Source: Candidatus Obscuribacterales bacterium (GTDB taxonomy: Bacteria > Cyanobacteriota > Vampirovibrionia > Obscuribacterales > Obscuribacteraceae). Taken from it: a stretch of 64,000 nucleotides of DNA. A program made the position numbers and the translations under genes. The notes below the pieces were generated by a model. That model saw only the letters and a program-made list of their open reading frames with translations, ran no database searches and was not told the DNA's origin. Positions 46,146 through 55,553 of the stretch are shown piece by piece. The first letter of the stretch is position 1; the number at the start of each line of letters is the position of its first letter. The stretch is from NCBI GenBank assembly GCA_021732025.1, contig JAKFVU010000077.1, positions 1-64,000 of the forward strand, written 5' to 3'.

Positions 46146-47006
46146 ATGGGCAAGAAAAAAGACGATCGCATAGGTAAGGAAGATCCAGAGTTCGAAAGAG
46201 AAAGTGAGCTTTCCAGGCGCAAGCTTCTACAGCAAGCCTGGGTAGCTAGAAATGCTCTTTATTTAGAACTCTTTGGCGAACCAACTTCGGTATCACCAGC
46301 CAACTATGGTCCGCCAGTTTTTAAAGATGAACCTTTAGGCAAAAAGACCAAAACCCGTTTAGACAGCAGCGATACATCGCGGCCATCTGATGCTTCAATT
46401 GAAGGCGATCAACAGCTGGCTGTGCTTGCCTACGGGCCAGATCCTTTTAAGCCCTACTGGACTTACGTCACCGCTGGCATTTCTAGCCCCTGGGTGCAGA
46501 CTGAGGCTCAAGAGGTATCTGGTTTCGGTTGTGAATTGATGATCAAAAGTCCTACGAACAGTGCCTGGGCACCACAGCTTTTGCGCACAATGGCATTTTA
46601 TATTTTCAATCATGCCGGTACTTTGAGCCCAGGCAAGCGCATCAATCTTGGTGCACCAATTGCTCCAAATTCTGATTCTCAGTTGCGTAGTGCCATTATT
46701 TGGTATGCCGATGAAGCTCCTGATGCTTGGTATCAACTGCCATCTGGTGGCTTCGGATTGTTCTTAGCCGTTGGTGTTACCGAGGCTGAGTGCGCCTTTG
46801 CTGAATCTACTGAAAATTATGGCACCTGGTGTATTGAGCAATTACTGCGTCGAAAAGGTCACGGTCAGGTAACTAATCCTGATCGCAAAGATATGATGAG
46901 TGAGAATGATACTCCTGCTCTTCTTGAATCAATAAAGCAATTTGCCGATACTTTCCGTCAGTTCGATGTTGAAGCCGACGTCATGGCCAGTCAGGAAGAA
47001 CAGTAA
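46146..47006 (+). CDS. suppressor-of-fused (SUFU)-domain-like protein
   Basis: LAVLAYGPDPFKPYWTYVTAGISSPW...EVSGFGCELMIKSP...APQLLRTMAFYIFNHAGTLSPGKRINLGAPI matches SUFU family pattern. Confidence 0.7.
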   Translation: MGKKKDDRIGKEDPEFERESELSRRKLLQQAWVARNALYLELFGEPTSVSPANYGPPVFKDEPLGKKTKTRLDSSDTSRPSDASIEGDQQLAVLAYGPDPFKPYWTYVTAGISSPWVQTEAQEVSGFGCELMIKSPTNSAWAPQLLRTMAFYIFNHAGTLSPGKRINLGAPIAPNSDSQLRSAIIWYADEAPDAWYQLPSGGFGLFLAVGVTEAECAFAESTENYGTWCIEQLLRRKGHGQVTNPDRKDMMSENDTPALLESIKQFADTFRQFDVEADVMASQEEQ

Positions 47007-47023
47007 CAAGTTACAAGAACGAA

Positions 47024-48124
47024 TTAGAGTTCAGTAGCCTCAGTGCCACCGGCTATCGTTGCCAGTTGTTCGATTTTTGCAGTGCTTGCAAAATCGAGTT
47101 TCTTTAAGTCAATTTTGCGCAAATTCAAATTGTCATAAGAGCGGAAGTAGAGAAATGAGTTGGTCATATCTTTCACGACAATCCACTGGGTGTAATCACT
47201 GTGGTCAATTTGCTTATCTGCTGGCCGAACATCTCCTAGTGGAATGTCTACAGCATTGAGTATGTGCAGAGCCAGGTTCACTCCCGCCTTAGCTTCTGTT
47301 ACTGGTTTAGCAAAGCCGAGCATGGCGCAAGTGCGTACAAACCTTGATGGCGGTGTCCAGTCACCAGGAATTCCCAGAAAACCTCCGCCTTGACCGGGTG
47401 GTGCTAACACAGAATTGCGAATTTGAATCGGCTGGGCGTTGTTGGCCGAGAGGTTTACGTAGTTGCTGATGTTGGTTCGGTGCCAGTCAAAAGTCGGCGC
47501 ATTGGTGAGTACACTGGCTTTGTTATCGTAGAATTTTTGCTCACCACCGATAAACTCAATAACAGCACTAGCACCGGTGGCATCGTGAATTGCTAAGTGT
47601 GCGGTAGGGATGCCTCCCCATTCAGCCATTTGTGGTGCCCATACTTTGACTTTGGCCATAGCTTCTTTTACTTCAGCCACGGTAGAGTAGTTGCCCATGA
47701 GCCAGTGGTCGAGGTCGAGCAGGTTAATTACTTCGGCCGCTGGTGTATTTGAGACATCTTGATAAACAGTCCCGGGCATCCAGAGCATGCCCACCGATAA
47801 ACCTTTTTCGTTGAGGCCATCAATTGCTAGAGGCATGTTGTTGGCGTCGAGAGCGACGTATCCGAATTTGCTGGTCCAGCTCAAGGCTGGCTTACCTGAC
47901 GGTGTGTCTGAGCTTCGCACTTGCCCGCGTGGGTACTTGCTCACGCGGGATTTAAGATCTACTCCCCATTCCATGGAGCGTCCGACAATCTTAGCACCGT
48001 CTTTGGTGCTTACTAGAAAATCGGTGCAGGCAATTGCAGGCAAGATTGAGGCGCCCAAGCTGCCGAATAGCGCCAACCCAGCCGCTAAGAATCTGAAACA
48101 CGAACTAGATTTCAATGCCATCAC
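47024..48124 (-). CDS. secreted choloylglycine hydrolase / linear amide C-N hydrolase (Ntn) family
   Basis: Signal peptide then CTDFLVSTKDGAKIVGRSMEW with nucleophile Cys at probable mature N-terminus; NVLTNAPTFDWH-type motif (VLTNAPTFDWHRTNI). Confidence 0.88.
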   Translation of the reverse strand: MMALKSSSCFRFLAAGLALFGSLGASILPAIACTDFLVSTKDGAKIVGRSMEWGVDLKSRVSKYPRGQVRSSDTPSGKPALSWTSKFGYVALDANNMPLAIDGLNEKGLSVGMLWMPGTVYQDVSNTPAAEVINLLDLDHWLMGNYSTVAEVKEAMAKVKVWAPQMAEWGGIPTAHLAIHDATGASAVIEFIGGEQKFYDNKASVLTNAPTFDWHRTNISNYVNLSANNAQPIQIRNSVLAPPGQGGGFLGIPGDWTPPSRFVRTCAMLGFAKPVTEAKAGVNLALHILNAVDIPLGDVRPADKQIDHSDYTQWIVVKDMTNSFLYFRSYDNLNLRKIDLKKLDFASTAKIEQLATIAGGTEATEL

Positions 48125-48141
48125 CCCTCAATTGCAGTAGT

Positions 48142-48645
48142 TTAGGCTTTATTTTCAGAACCGCTTTTAACGTGCTTGGTTCGAGCCAATGTATGAATCA
48201 TGTAAGCGCAGTCTATTTCTTGATTGTCGCGAATTACAGACACAGTAGCTTCGGCAATAACAAGAGTTTTTCCTACTTTTATAATTCCACCTCTGCCAAT
48301 CAGCTTAGTGCCGTTGGCTGGATAGAGAAAATTGACTTTGAACTCTGCCGATAAACACTCTTCATCAGGCGGAAGTACTGTATAGGTTGTGAAGCCAGAT
48401 GCTGTGTCTGCAAGCATTGCCACAATGCCGCCGTGAAAGAATCCGTGCTGCTGCTGAGTTGCTTTGGAGAACGGTAGATGAACTTCGACATAGCCCAAGC
48501 TAATTTCTTCGATGGTGCCACCAAGGGCATGCATAACTCCTTGATGCTCGAAGCTTTTTCTGATCTTTTCTGCGAAGTTCTCGTCTTGGACAGTCAGTGG
48601 TCCGCGAATACTTCTGCGAATGTTAGTGCTGCTTTTAGTTTGCAT
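48142..48645 (-). CDS. PaaI-like hotdog-fold thioesterase
   Basis: HGGIVAMLADTASGFTTYTVLPPDEECLSAEFKVNFLYPANGTKLIGRG. Confidence 0.85.
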   Translation of the reverse strand: MQTKSSTNIRRSIRGPLTVQDENFAEKIRKSFEHQGVMHALGGTIEEISLGYVEVHLPFSKATQQQHGFFHGGIVAMLADTASGFTTYTVLPPDEECLSAEFKVNFLYPANGTKLIGRGGIIKVGKTLVIAEATVSVIRDNQEIDCAYMIHTLARTKHVKSGSENKA

Positions 48646-48666
48646 GATTGTGTTACCTGATTGAAG

Positions 48667-49848
48667 CTATTTTGTCGAACCAGCTACTATTTTTTCTGCG
48701 CTTTCAGTGACGCGGCGATAGATGCAGCCGTCTTTAACAGCTAGCTCTGTTGCAAGAACAGCGCCACCAGCAGCACCGAGAATGGCATTGTGAGCAAGGG
48801 CGGTGAACCTCACCCAGTTGTCGTCAGAGACCACTAGTTGGCCTATGGTTACAGCCATTCCATTTTCAGTCATAACATCAAGTTTTGGCTGCGGTCTATC
48901 CGGGGCATCGATAAAGTGAATTTGCTGTTGGGCAGCTGATGGCAAACCGCGTACTCCGGCAAAATCATGCCATTTTGCCAAAATAGTTTCTTTATCAATT
49001 GCCTTTTCAAATTGCACATTTACGTAAGCTGTATGGCCATCGCTAACTGCAACACGGACACACTTTGCTTGAATCTTGGGTGTGCTGGCGTGCTCGATAC
49101 CAGAATCAGTGAGCTTGCCCCAGACTTTAAGGGGTTCTTGTTCTGACTTCTGTTCTTCTCCGCCAATGTAAGGAATAACGTTCTCGACCATCTCAGGCCA
49201 AGTCTGGAAAGTCTTGCCCGCCCCTGAAAGAGCTTGTTCGCTATGGACAAAGATTTGCTTTATACCAAACTCTTGCAGCGGCGTAAGGGCAATGACATAG
49301 CTCTGGATGGAGCAATTGCTCTTAACCATGATTGCACCAGTTGTATAGCCCCGCTGCTTTCGTTGGGCCTTAATTACATTGAGGTGATCAGCGTTAGCCG
49401 CTGGTATCATCATTGGTACCAGTTTATCCATGCGGTACGCAGAGTTACACGAGGTGACGAAGACTCCTCGTTTGGCTAAATCATCTTCTAGTTTGAGAAC
49501 CGCGGCTTTATCGATGCTCACTGCGCAGAATACGATATCGACGCCATCCACCACTTGGTCTAGATTGTCGGCGTCAACAACTGCCAGTTTGCCGATAGCT
49601 GCAGGGAGAGGGAAATCCATAAACCAGCGGCCAGCTACAGACTGTTCGTAGGTCTTGCCTGCAGAAGAGGCAGAAGCTGCAAGCTTTGTTACTTCAAACC
49701 AAGGGTGGTCTTTGAGCATGCGGATCAGTTGCTGTCCTACCATACCTGTTGCGCCAACAATTCCTACCTTGAGGGGCTTGCCATTCAGTTTAAATTTTGG
49801 CTCGCCACTACTTGCTGTTACTGTTGCTAACTCGGCTATTTCTGACAT
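48667..49848 (-). CDS. asd: aspartate-semialdehyde dehydrogenase
   Basis: KVGIVGATGMVGQQLIRMLKDHPWFEV; VKSNCSIQSYVIALTPL (catalytic Cys); SEQALSGAGKTF. Confidence 0.9.
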   Translation of the reverse strand: MSEIAELATVTASSGEPKFKLNGKPLKVGIVGATGMVGQQLIRMLKDHPWFEVTKLAASASSAGKTYEQSVAGRWFMDFPLPAAIGKLAVVDADNLDQVVDGVDIVFCAVSIDKAAVLKLEDDLAKRGVFVTSCNSAYRMDKLVPMMIPAANADHLNVIKAQRKQRGYTTGAIMVKSNCSIQSYVIALTPLQEFGIKQIFVHSEQALSGAGKTFQTWPEMVENVIPYIGGEEQKSEQEPLKVWGKLTDSGIEHASTPKIQAKCVRVAVSDGHTAYVNVQFEKAIDKETILAKWHDFAGVRGLPSAAQQQIHFIDAPDRPQPKLDVMTENGMAVTIGQLVVSDDNWVRFTALAHNAILGAAGGAVLATELAVKDGCIYRRVTESAEKIVAGSTK

Positions 49849-49995
49849 GTCTGATACTCGCTTGTTTGTGAAAATATATTGGAGGCTCGTTTGTAGCTCT
49901 TCAAATACAATTCAAATGAGTATAACAGCCGCTTTGCCGCTGAGAAGCTGACTGTGAAGGGATTTTGCCGAGATAAATGGAAATCGCCTTGTGCT

Positions 49996-50352
49996 TCAGC
50001 CGTTAACCGCTCTGGGGACGGACAGAAAATCGGCTGGTCTGCGCTTAGCCGATTCGGAGGCAATCTGTAGACTTGTGCGACGTAAGTTTTCGGCGCGATA
50101 GCTCTTGCCTTGAAGGGCTAGTGCCAATGACAGGTTATTTAAAGCCATCGCCAAACTGAGCTCGTCTATGTGGCGAAAGTCTCGCAACATAGCCAATTCT
50201 TCGATAAAGATTTTTTCTGCCTTGGCAAACGATCTAGAGCGCAACGCTTCCAACCCTTGCTTCTCTAATCGTTGCACTCTTTCGTTGGAAGTCAAAACCA
50301 TTTTTGCCCACGTCCATATTTGGTGTGTCGCCTTATTGGCAGTGTAGCCCAT
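49996..50352 (-). CDS. short TPR-like helical protein
   Basis: KQGLEALRSRSFAKAEKIFIEELAMLRDFRHIDELSLAMALNNLSLALALQGKSYRAENLRR. Confidence 0.5.
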   Translation of the reverse strand: MGYTANKATHQIWTWAKMVLTSNERVQRLEKQGLEALRSRSFAKAEKIFIEELAMLRDFRHIDELSLAMALNNLSLALALQGKSYRAENLRRTSLQIASESAKRRPADFLSVPRAVNG

Positions 50353-50705
50353 GTCTGTATGGGTGGGATGACATATCTCGGGAATAAGCTCTAAATAATC
50401 TTCGAAAGCCTCAGCTGTAGCCGGTTTGATACTGATATTTGCGATTAGGAGAAGCTCAGCTCTTTCACTTTCTTTTCCAGTTAGGCTGACATTAAAGCCA
50501 TTTGTTCGTCAGCGCTTTAATCGAAGAATCCGAAGAATTTGGCTTTGCATGGGAGAAACCACAGTTTCAAGTCTCAACTCTTGAGTTAATCTGCTATGGT
50601 GATTAAAGAGGGTACGCAAAGAGTTCGCAAAGAACGTTTAATCTGTCAAAGCAGAAGCTGTAGAGCTTAAGCGAGCAGTCGCTAGTTGGCTGAGAGGGGG
50701 CATTG

Positions 50706-50852
50706 ATGAAACCGTCAATCTTGCAACGGTCATTCTGGCAAGAATTGTGGGACACCGTGAGTTCGTGGCTGCTTGGCCCTGAAGCTCGTCCAGTTGTAAT
50801 TCCAATCAAAGTTAGTGAACACGATAAACATGCTCGGCGCACCCAGCGCTAG
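50706..50852 (+). CDS. small ORF, 48 aa (MKPSILQRSFWQELWDTVSSWLLGPEARPVVIPIKVSEHDKHARRTQR)
   Basis: ATG preceded by GAGAGGGGG; below the 60-aa track cutoff; amphipathic N-terminal region. Confidence 0.4.
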   Translation: MKPSILQRSFWQELWDTVSSWLLGPEARPVVIPIKVSEHDKHARRTQR

Positions 50853-50864
50853 AAGTTAATCTTT

Positions 50865-51803
50865 CTATTTGGCGGCTAATTTGTGACTGCGCAGGTAGCG
50901 GGCAGCGCCGTCGGAGAGGAAATCGCGATGCATACGCCAACGGTCATTGAAGAAATTTTGGCCTACTTTTTGATCGAGCATGTGAGTACTGAGTAGATTG
51001 AGTGCATCTTTCTCGTCTGCTGGGCCTTCGCTATAGACAATTTTGTCTCCTTCACGCTTCACGCCTAAGACTTTGGCGAAATATTGAAAAGATGAGTGCT
51101 GTTCTCTGGGCATGTGGCCGCTGACTATGACGACCTTGAGGTCTTTCCATGAAGGTCCGAGGTCTTTTTTCCATTGAGCTACCTTCTCGTCTTGGTTCTT
51201 AATTTGTGAACTGACGGCCTCATAAGCGTTTTCCAAAATTTGAGGGTGCAGGCCCTCTACAAAGTCGTTGAGGGACTTGGTGCTGACCTGGCCTGCCACA
51301 AGGACAGAATCAATGAACTTGATGCTCCTGTCGATGATGATGTTTTGGCGCGCCAAGGTCTCTGCTGGATAGTTTTGTTTAAGCAACTCTGGACGGGCTT
51401 TGAGGGTTAGCTCTTTTACCTCTTGCAGGTCGGCTTTTGCTTTATCAATTAATGGCTTGTCGGTGTTGTCTTGCAACAAGCAGAATATCGATAAAGGAAT
51501 GTGGTCGACAATTTTTAGAGATGTATAAGTAGATGGAATAAAGGAAAATTGCTCTCGTTTTTCGCCAAAGATTAGCTGCATATGGTCGCCGTAGCAGATT
51601 ATTACCGGAGTGACCTTGGTGCTAAGCACTGAATCTTTGGCCTCATGGTACAAACCGCGAAATTTGTCATTGAGTTTCGTTAGCGCGGCCATATTGTCTG
51701 CCTGCTCTGGCGCCTTTTCGGCCTCTTTTGCAGCAATAGGCGAAGCACATAGCAAAATAAGTGCAGTTAGAGCGCTGGCCAGTATCGATCGCTGTTGTTT
51801 CAA
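50865..51803 (-). CDS. secreted hypothetical protein (about 312 aa)
   Basis: TTG at 51803 preceded by GGAG gives signal peptide MKQQRSILASALTALILLCASPIAA; longer track start (51989) would run through a divergent promoter. Confidence 0.65.
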   Translation of the reverse strand: MKQQRSILASALTALILLCASPIAAKEAEKAPEQADNMAALTKLNDKFRGLYHEAKDSVLSTKVTPVIICYGDHMQLIFGEKREQFSFIPSTYTSLKIVDHIPLSIFCLLQDNTDKPLIDKAKADLQEVKELTLKARPELLKQNYPAETLARQNIIIDRSIKFIDSVLVAGQVSTKSLNDFVEGLHPQILENAYEAVSSQIKNQDEKVAQWKKDLGPSWKDLKVVIVSGHMPREQHSSFQYFAKVLGVKREGDKIVYSEGPADEKDALNLLSTHMLDQKVGQNFFNDRWRMHRDFLSDGAARYLRSHKLAAK

Positions 51804-51873
51804 GATATTCTCCGCGGGGGTAAGCACGCTAGCCTTTCGTTTGCAGTCATAATTGTCGCATTTTTGGGGTGAC

Positions 51874-51902
51874 TTGACGATACTAGACGACTGGTCTATT
51901 AT
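51874..51902 (+). promoter_or_regulatory. sigma70-like promoter with TAGAC-N5-GTCTA palindrome in the spacer (putative TetR operator)
   Basis: TTGACG (51874-51879), 17-nt spacer, TATTAT (51897-51902); TAGACGACTGGTCTA at 51884-51898. Confidence 0.65.
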
Positions 51903-52084
51903 GTTGGTATGGTCTTCGAACGACAAAATTTGTTGATTTGCCAAGGCCGATGCGAAAAATTGAATTTCAGAACAAATTGTAAGTGTCACTGCCGGTGGTG
52001 CCGTCGGCAGCAGCGTGGCAAAAATTTGAGAAGGGAAAAGGCATCAAAATTGAAGAGAAGATTTGCATCTTCAAGGAGTTCAAA

Positions 52085-52309
52085 ATGTACAGTAATTTTC
52101 TCAACCACTATTACTTATCGAACGTCCATCATGCTGCTGCTGTCGAGCAGACAAGACAACATTTGAGTAACATTTTCTTTGGCAAAGAAGAAAAAAATGA
52201 AGCTGCTAACGAAACACATTTAGAAAATGCCACTCTCGTGGAACTTGATAGGGTCTGGCTTCGTCAGTTAAGTCTAAGTGATGAATCGAACGAGAAGCTA
52301 AACAACTAA
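52085..52309 (+). CDS. small hypothetical protein (74 aa)
   Basis: ATG 52085 preceded by AAGGAG: MYSNFLNHYYLSNVHHAAAVEQTRQHLSNIFFGKEEKNEAANETHLENATLVELDRVWLRQLSLSDESNEKLNN. Confidence 0.55.
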   Translation: MYSNFLNHYYLSNVHHAAAVEQTRQHLSNIFFGKEEKNEAANETHLENATLVELDRVWLRQLSLSDESNEKLNN

Positions 52310-52322
52310 CATAATGGAATAA

Positions 52323-52922
52323 ATGATCATGGCTAAAGTAGTACAAAAAGAAGGGACCAAGCAAGAATTGCTTGAGGCTGGCACCAGATTGATGCTAGAG
52401 AAAGGCTATAGTAACTGCGGCTTGCAAGAAGTCTTAGAGTCGGTCGGAGTGCCTAAAGGCAGCTTCTATTATTACTTTGACAGCAAAGAAGAATTTGCCC
52501 TACAGATCATTCGCCATTTTGACAAAGAGTATACCGATCGAATTCTTTGTTCTCTTCGAGACGAGTCGTTGTCACCATTAGGCCGACTAAAGGTCTATTG
52601 TCAAAAAAACAAACAGAATATTGAAGAAAGAAAATGCACCCGCGGATGTCTGATTGGTAATCTCAGCCAAGAGATGGCCAGTCAAAGTGAAGTGTTGCGA
52701 GAAGAGCTAGAAAAGGTTTTTCAACGATGGACTGATGTCTTCGCTGCTTGCATCGAAGCCGGACAAAAGTCGGGTGAAATTCGGCGAGATTTTGAAGCGC
52801 TCTCCTTGGCTGATTTCTTTCTTAGTGGCTGGGAAGGTGCTGTGCTTAGGGCTAAGTCGACCCGCACGACCAAGCCAATAGATAATTTTATCGAGTTGAC
52901 CTTTGCCTTTATGGCATTGTGA
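52323..52922 (+). CDS. TetR/AcrR-family transcriptional regulator (NemR/AcuR-like C-terminal motif GCLIGNLSQEM)
   Basis: HTH KQELLEAGTRLMLEKGYSNCGLQEVLESVGVPKGSFYYYFDSKEEFA; CTRGCLIGNLSQEMASQSEVLR. Confidence 0.9.
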   Translation: MIMAKVVQKEGTKQELLEAGTRLMLEKGYSNCGLQEVLESVGVPKGSFYYYFDSKEEFALQIIRHFDKEYTDRILCSLRDESLSPLGRLKVYCQKNKQNIEERKCTRGCLIGNLSQEMASQSEVLREELEKVFQRWTDVFAACIEAGQKSGEIRRDFEALSLADFFLSGWEGAVLRAKSTRTTKPIDNFIELTFAFMAL

Positions 52923-53031
52923 ACTCAAAGGTTTTACTTGTCACCAGCGCCTTTGTGCGCCCATACCTGCCTTCTATGTAGAAAGGCTTACACATAAACA
53001 GTACAAAAATACTCAAGCATTGGAGAAAATC

Positions 53032-53202
53032 ATGTCAGCAATTGAAACAGAAAAGAAAGAAGACCTCAAAGTAACGGTTGAAGGTTCCACTTGTTCGACT
53101 AAAACAGCCGAGGAGAAAGCCGCAGAAGCTAAAGCAAATACTTGCTCTACCGATGCTTCGGCTAAGCCTAAAGAAGAAAAGAAAGGCTCGTGCTGCGGTT
53201 AA
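53032..53202 (+). CDS. Cys-rich small protein, 56 aa, ending GSCCG
   Basis: MSAIETEKKEDLKVTVEGSTCSTKTAEEKAAEAKANTCSTDASAKPKEEKKGSCCG; SD-like TTGGAGAAAATC; followed by terminator. Confidence 0.6.
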   Translation: MSAIETEKKEDLKVTVEGSTCSTKTAEEKAAEAKANTCSTDASAKPKEEKKGSCCG

Positions 53203-53246
53203 AGCCGCAAACTCAACGAGATTGAATTGAGATCCAGAAAATCGAA

Positions 53247-53286
53247 AAGAAGGGGTAGCCGAACTTGTGCTGCCCCTTCTTCTTTG
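53247..53286 (+). terminator. Rho-independent terminator
   Basis: AAGAAGGGGTAGC-N9-GCTGCCCCTTCTT followed by CTTT. Confidence 0.75.
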
Positions 53287-53432
53287 GTCAGATAATTTTT
53301 GAAGTAAAAGAGTGGTTGATTTTTGCTAAAAATTGGGAATGTCAAGAATGTTACGTGCGGTATCCTGCAAATCTAAGGGTTTATACTGGACAACTGGGTC
53401 CAATAATATTGCCAAGCTTAAATGGGTAGAGA

Positions 53433-54071
53433 ATGGAAAAAATTGCAAAAATCGGTGTGAAAGCCCCTACACGTGATGCCGAAGCCACACGTAACAGCAT
53501 TCTCGATGCAGCAGAGCAAGAGTTCGCCAAGGTTGGTCTTTGGGGCGCGCGAACCGAATCTATTGCAGCCAGAACTGGCGTTACCAAGGCCATGATTCAC
53601 TATTATTTTGAGAACAAAGAGAACCTTTACCGGGCGGTAATGGAGCGGTTAATTACTCGGCGGACAGCCGAATTGAACTCCCTTCACGTCACTGATCTTC
53701 CTCCTGGCGAGGCTGTAGCAGCTATTCTTCGCAATATCTTAGATCATGCATCAGAGAATCCGAATGTTGTCAGTCTTCTTGTTCTAGAGGCGCTGCAAAA
53801 TGAAGGTAGATATTACTGCGAGACATCCTTGGGAAGCCTTTATGGTCCATTGCTTGAGAGTTTAAAGCGGGGCATGGATAGCGGAGAATTTTCTCCCGCA
53901 GATCCTCTGCATGTTGCTGCCAACCTAGTGGGCATGTGCGTTTTCTATACCGTGTCTAGAGATAATTTGAAAAATCTCTGGCCAGAAGGCACTGATTTGC
54001 TCTCAGCCGAAATGCGCGAAGAGCACTGCAGTATCACGCTGAAAATGTGTATGGCCGCCATTAAGCGTTAG
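53433..54071 (+). CDS. TetR-family transcriptional regulator
   Basis: TRNSILDAAEQEFAKVGLWGARTESIAARTGVTKAMIHYYFENKENLYRAV. Confidence 0.9.
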   Translation: MEKIAKIGVKAPTRDAEATRNSILDAAEQEFAKVGLWGARTESIAARTGVTKAMIHYYFENKENLYRAVMERLITRRTAELNSLHVTDLPPGEAVAAILRNILDHASENPNVVSLLVLEALQNEGRYYCETSLGSLYGPLLESLKRGMDSGEFSPADPLHVAANLVGMCVFYTVSRDNLKNLWPEGTDLLSAEMREEHCSITLKMCMAAIKR

Positions 54072-54077
54072 TTTCGG

Positions 54078-55553
54078 CTAAAACTGGAAATAGACGAAGC
54101 TAGGTGTACCATCCGGTGCAAATAGCAACAGCAGTATGGCGATAGCAGCCAAATATGCTGGTCTAAAGACTTGCAGTTGCTTGGGCAATGGCAATATTCC
54201 AGGTACGCTCTTGCCGCGAAGCTGGTTAGCGATTAGGTGGCCAATGACAATGCTAATTAGAATTACTGGAAACAGAGCAAAGTTTGCCGGTCCTTCTATT
54301 GATGGAATCGTCATGGATAGTGGGTTGATGCTGGCGCTAGTTGCGGTATGGGGCGTGAGCATAAATAGCTTTTGGAAGTAGCGACCTGATAGTTCCATAT
54401 TAGGCAGTCTGAATGTCACCAAAGTAATGGCCAGACAATTAAAGGTAAGTAGCACGCCGAAGCAATGGAACAGCTTTGTTTCAGTCAGCTTTAGGAGTAG
54501 TGGACTTTTGTCGACGACCAGTCGCCAAACTCTATTGCAGTTCAACCAGAAGCCGTGCATCGCTCCAAATATGATGTAGTTCAAACCGGCGCCGTGCCAT
54601 AAGCCAGCTAGGGTAAAAGTAATCATGACGTTGCGAATGGTAGCGAGGGTGCCATGTTTGCTGCCGCCCAGCGGGAAGAACAAATAGTCACGCAACCAAA
54701 GCGACAATGAAATGTGCCAACGCCGCCAATACTCTGTAATTGATCCAGCCAGGAAGGGCAGATCAAAGTTAATTGGCACTTTGAAGCCTAATAAGGCAGC
54801 TGAGCCCCGGGCGATATCTGTATAGCCAGAGAAGTCAAAATAGACCTGGATAGCAAAGGCCCAAAGCAATGACCAGCAGTCGAAAGTGCTCAGCATCTCA
54901 GGATGCGGCATGCATTTGTCGATAACTACTGCCACACTATCGGCCACAATTACTTTTTTAAATAGGCCCCACAAAATTAGCTCTACGCCTTCGTCAAAAT
55001 CTTTCAAATTGATTTTGGCTGGTTTGTGCAACTGTGGCACAAAATCTTGAAAGCGCTTAATTGGTCCGGCAATTTGCGTAGGGAAGAAACTCGGGAAAAG
55101 GGCAAACTCTAAAGGCGCTTTGACAGCGGGGCTACCTTTATAGACATCGACCAAGTAATGGATGAATTCGAAAACGAAGAACGATATGCCTAGGGGCAGA
55201 ATAATTTCTTGCAACGGGTAAGAGATTTTTCTACCAGCAATTGCCAGTACGCTATTGGTGGCATCGATGGCAAAATAAGCATATTTGAAATAGGCAAGCG
55301 TTAGTATGTTGGCTACCAGGGCGCCTATCAGTGCTAATTTGCGATGTTGCTTTTGCTTTTCGATGGCAATGCCCGCAAAATAGTTGAACGCTGTCAGAAC
55401 AACAATTAGCACAAGATAAATTGGCTTCCAGGTCATGTAGAAAACATAGCTGGAGAAGAGCAAGAAGGCTGTGCGATAGCGAAAAGGCATGAACCAATAA
55501 ATGGCTACGACGATTGGCAAAAATACTAGATAGGCGGCGCTGTTGAATAACAC
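54078..55553 (-). CDS. MBOAT-family O-acyltransferase (AlgI-like)
   Basis: MLFNSAAYLVFLPIVVAIYWFMPFRYR...LPLGISFFVFEFIHYLVDVYKG...FPTQIAGPIKRFQDF...YFDFSGYTDIARGSAALLGF...EYWRRWHISLSLWLRDYLFFPLGG...GLWHGAGLNYIIFG; GTG start. Confidence 0.94.
   Translation of the reverse strand: MLFNSAAYLVFLPIVVAIYWFMPFRYRTAFLLFSSYVFYMTWKPIYLVLIVVLTAFNYFAGIAIEKQKQHRKLALIGALVANILTLAYFKYAYFAIDATNSVLAIAGRKISYPLQEIILPLGISFFVFEFIHYLVDVYKGSPAVKAPLEFALFPSFFPTQIAGPIKRFQDFVPQLHKPAKINLKDFDEGVELILWGLFKKVIVADSVAVVIDKCMPHPEMLSTFDCWSLLWAFAIQVYFDFSGYTDIARGSAALLGFKVPINFDLPFLAGSITEYWRRWHISLSLWLRDYLFFPLGGSKHGTLATIRNVMITFTLAGLWHGAGLNYIIFGAMHGFWLNCNRVWRLVVDKSPLLLKLTETKLFHCFGVLLTFNCLAITLVTFRLPNMELSGRYFQKLFMLTPHTATSASINPLSMTIPSIEGPANFALFPVILISIVIGHLIANQLRGKSVPGILPLPKQLQVFRPAYLAAIAILLLLFAPDGTPSFVYFQF

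Noticed and set aside
46146-47006. SUFU-like gene as immunity gene of a polymorphic toxin
   Set aside because: No toxin, Rhs/LXG/T6SS-like gene or toxin-immunity array nearby.
50603-50842. Minus-strand 79-aa ORF
   Set aside because: No SD or homology-like signal; the opposite-strand 48-aa ORF has a better start context.
51909-52166. Plus-strand 85-aa ORF and the upstream part of 51983..52309
   Set aside because: The 52085 ATG with AAGGAG explains the region better; the longer frames lack SD.
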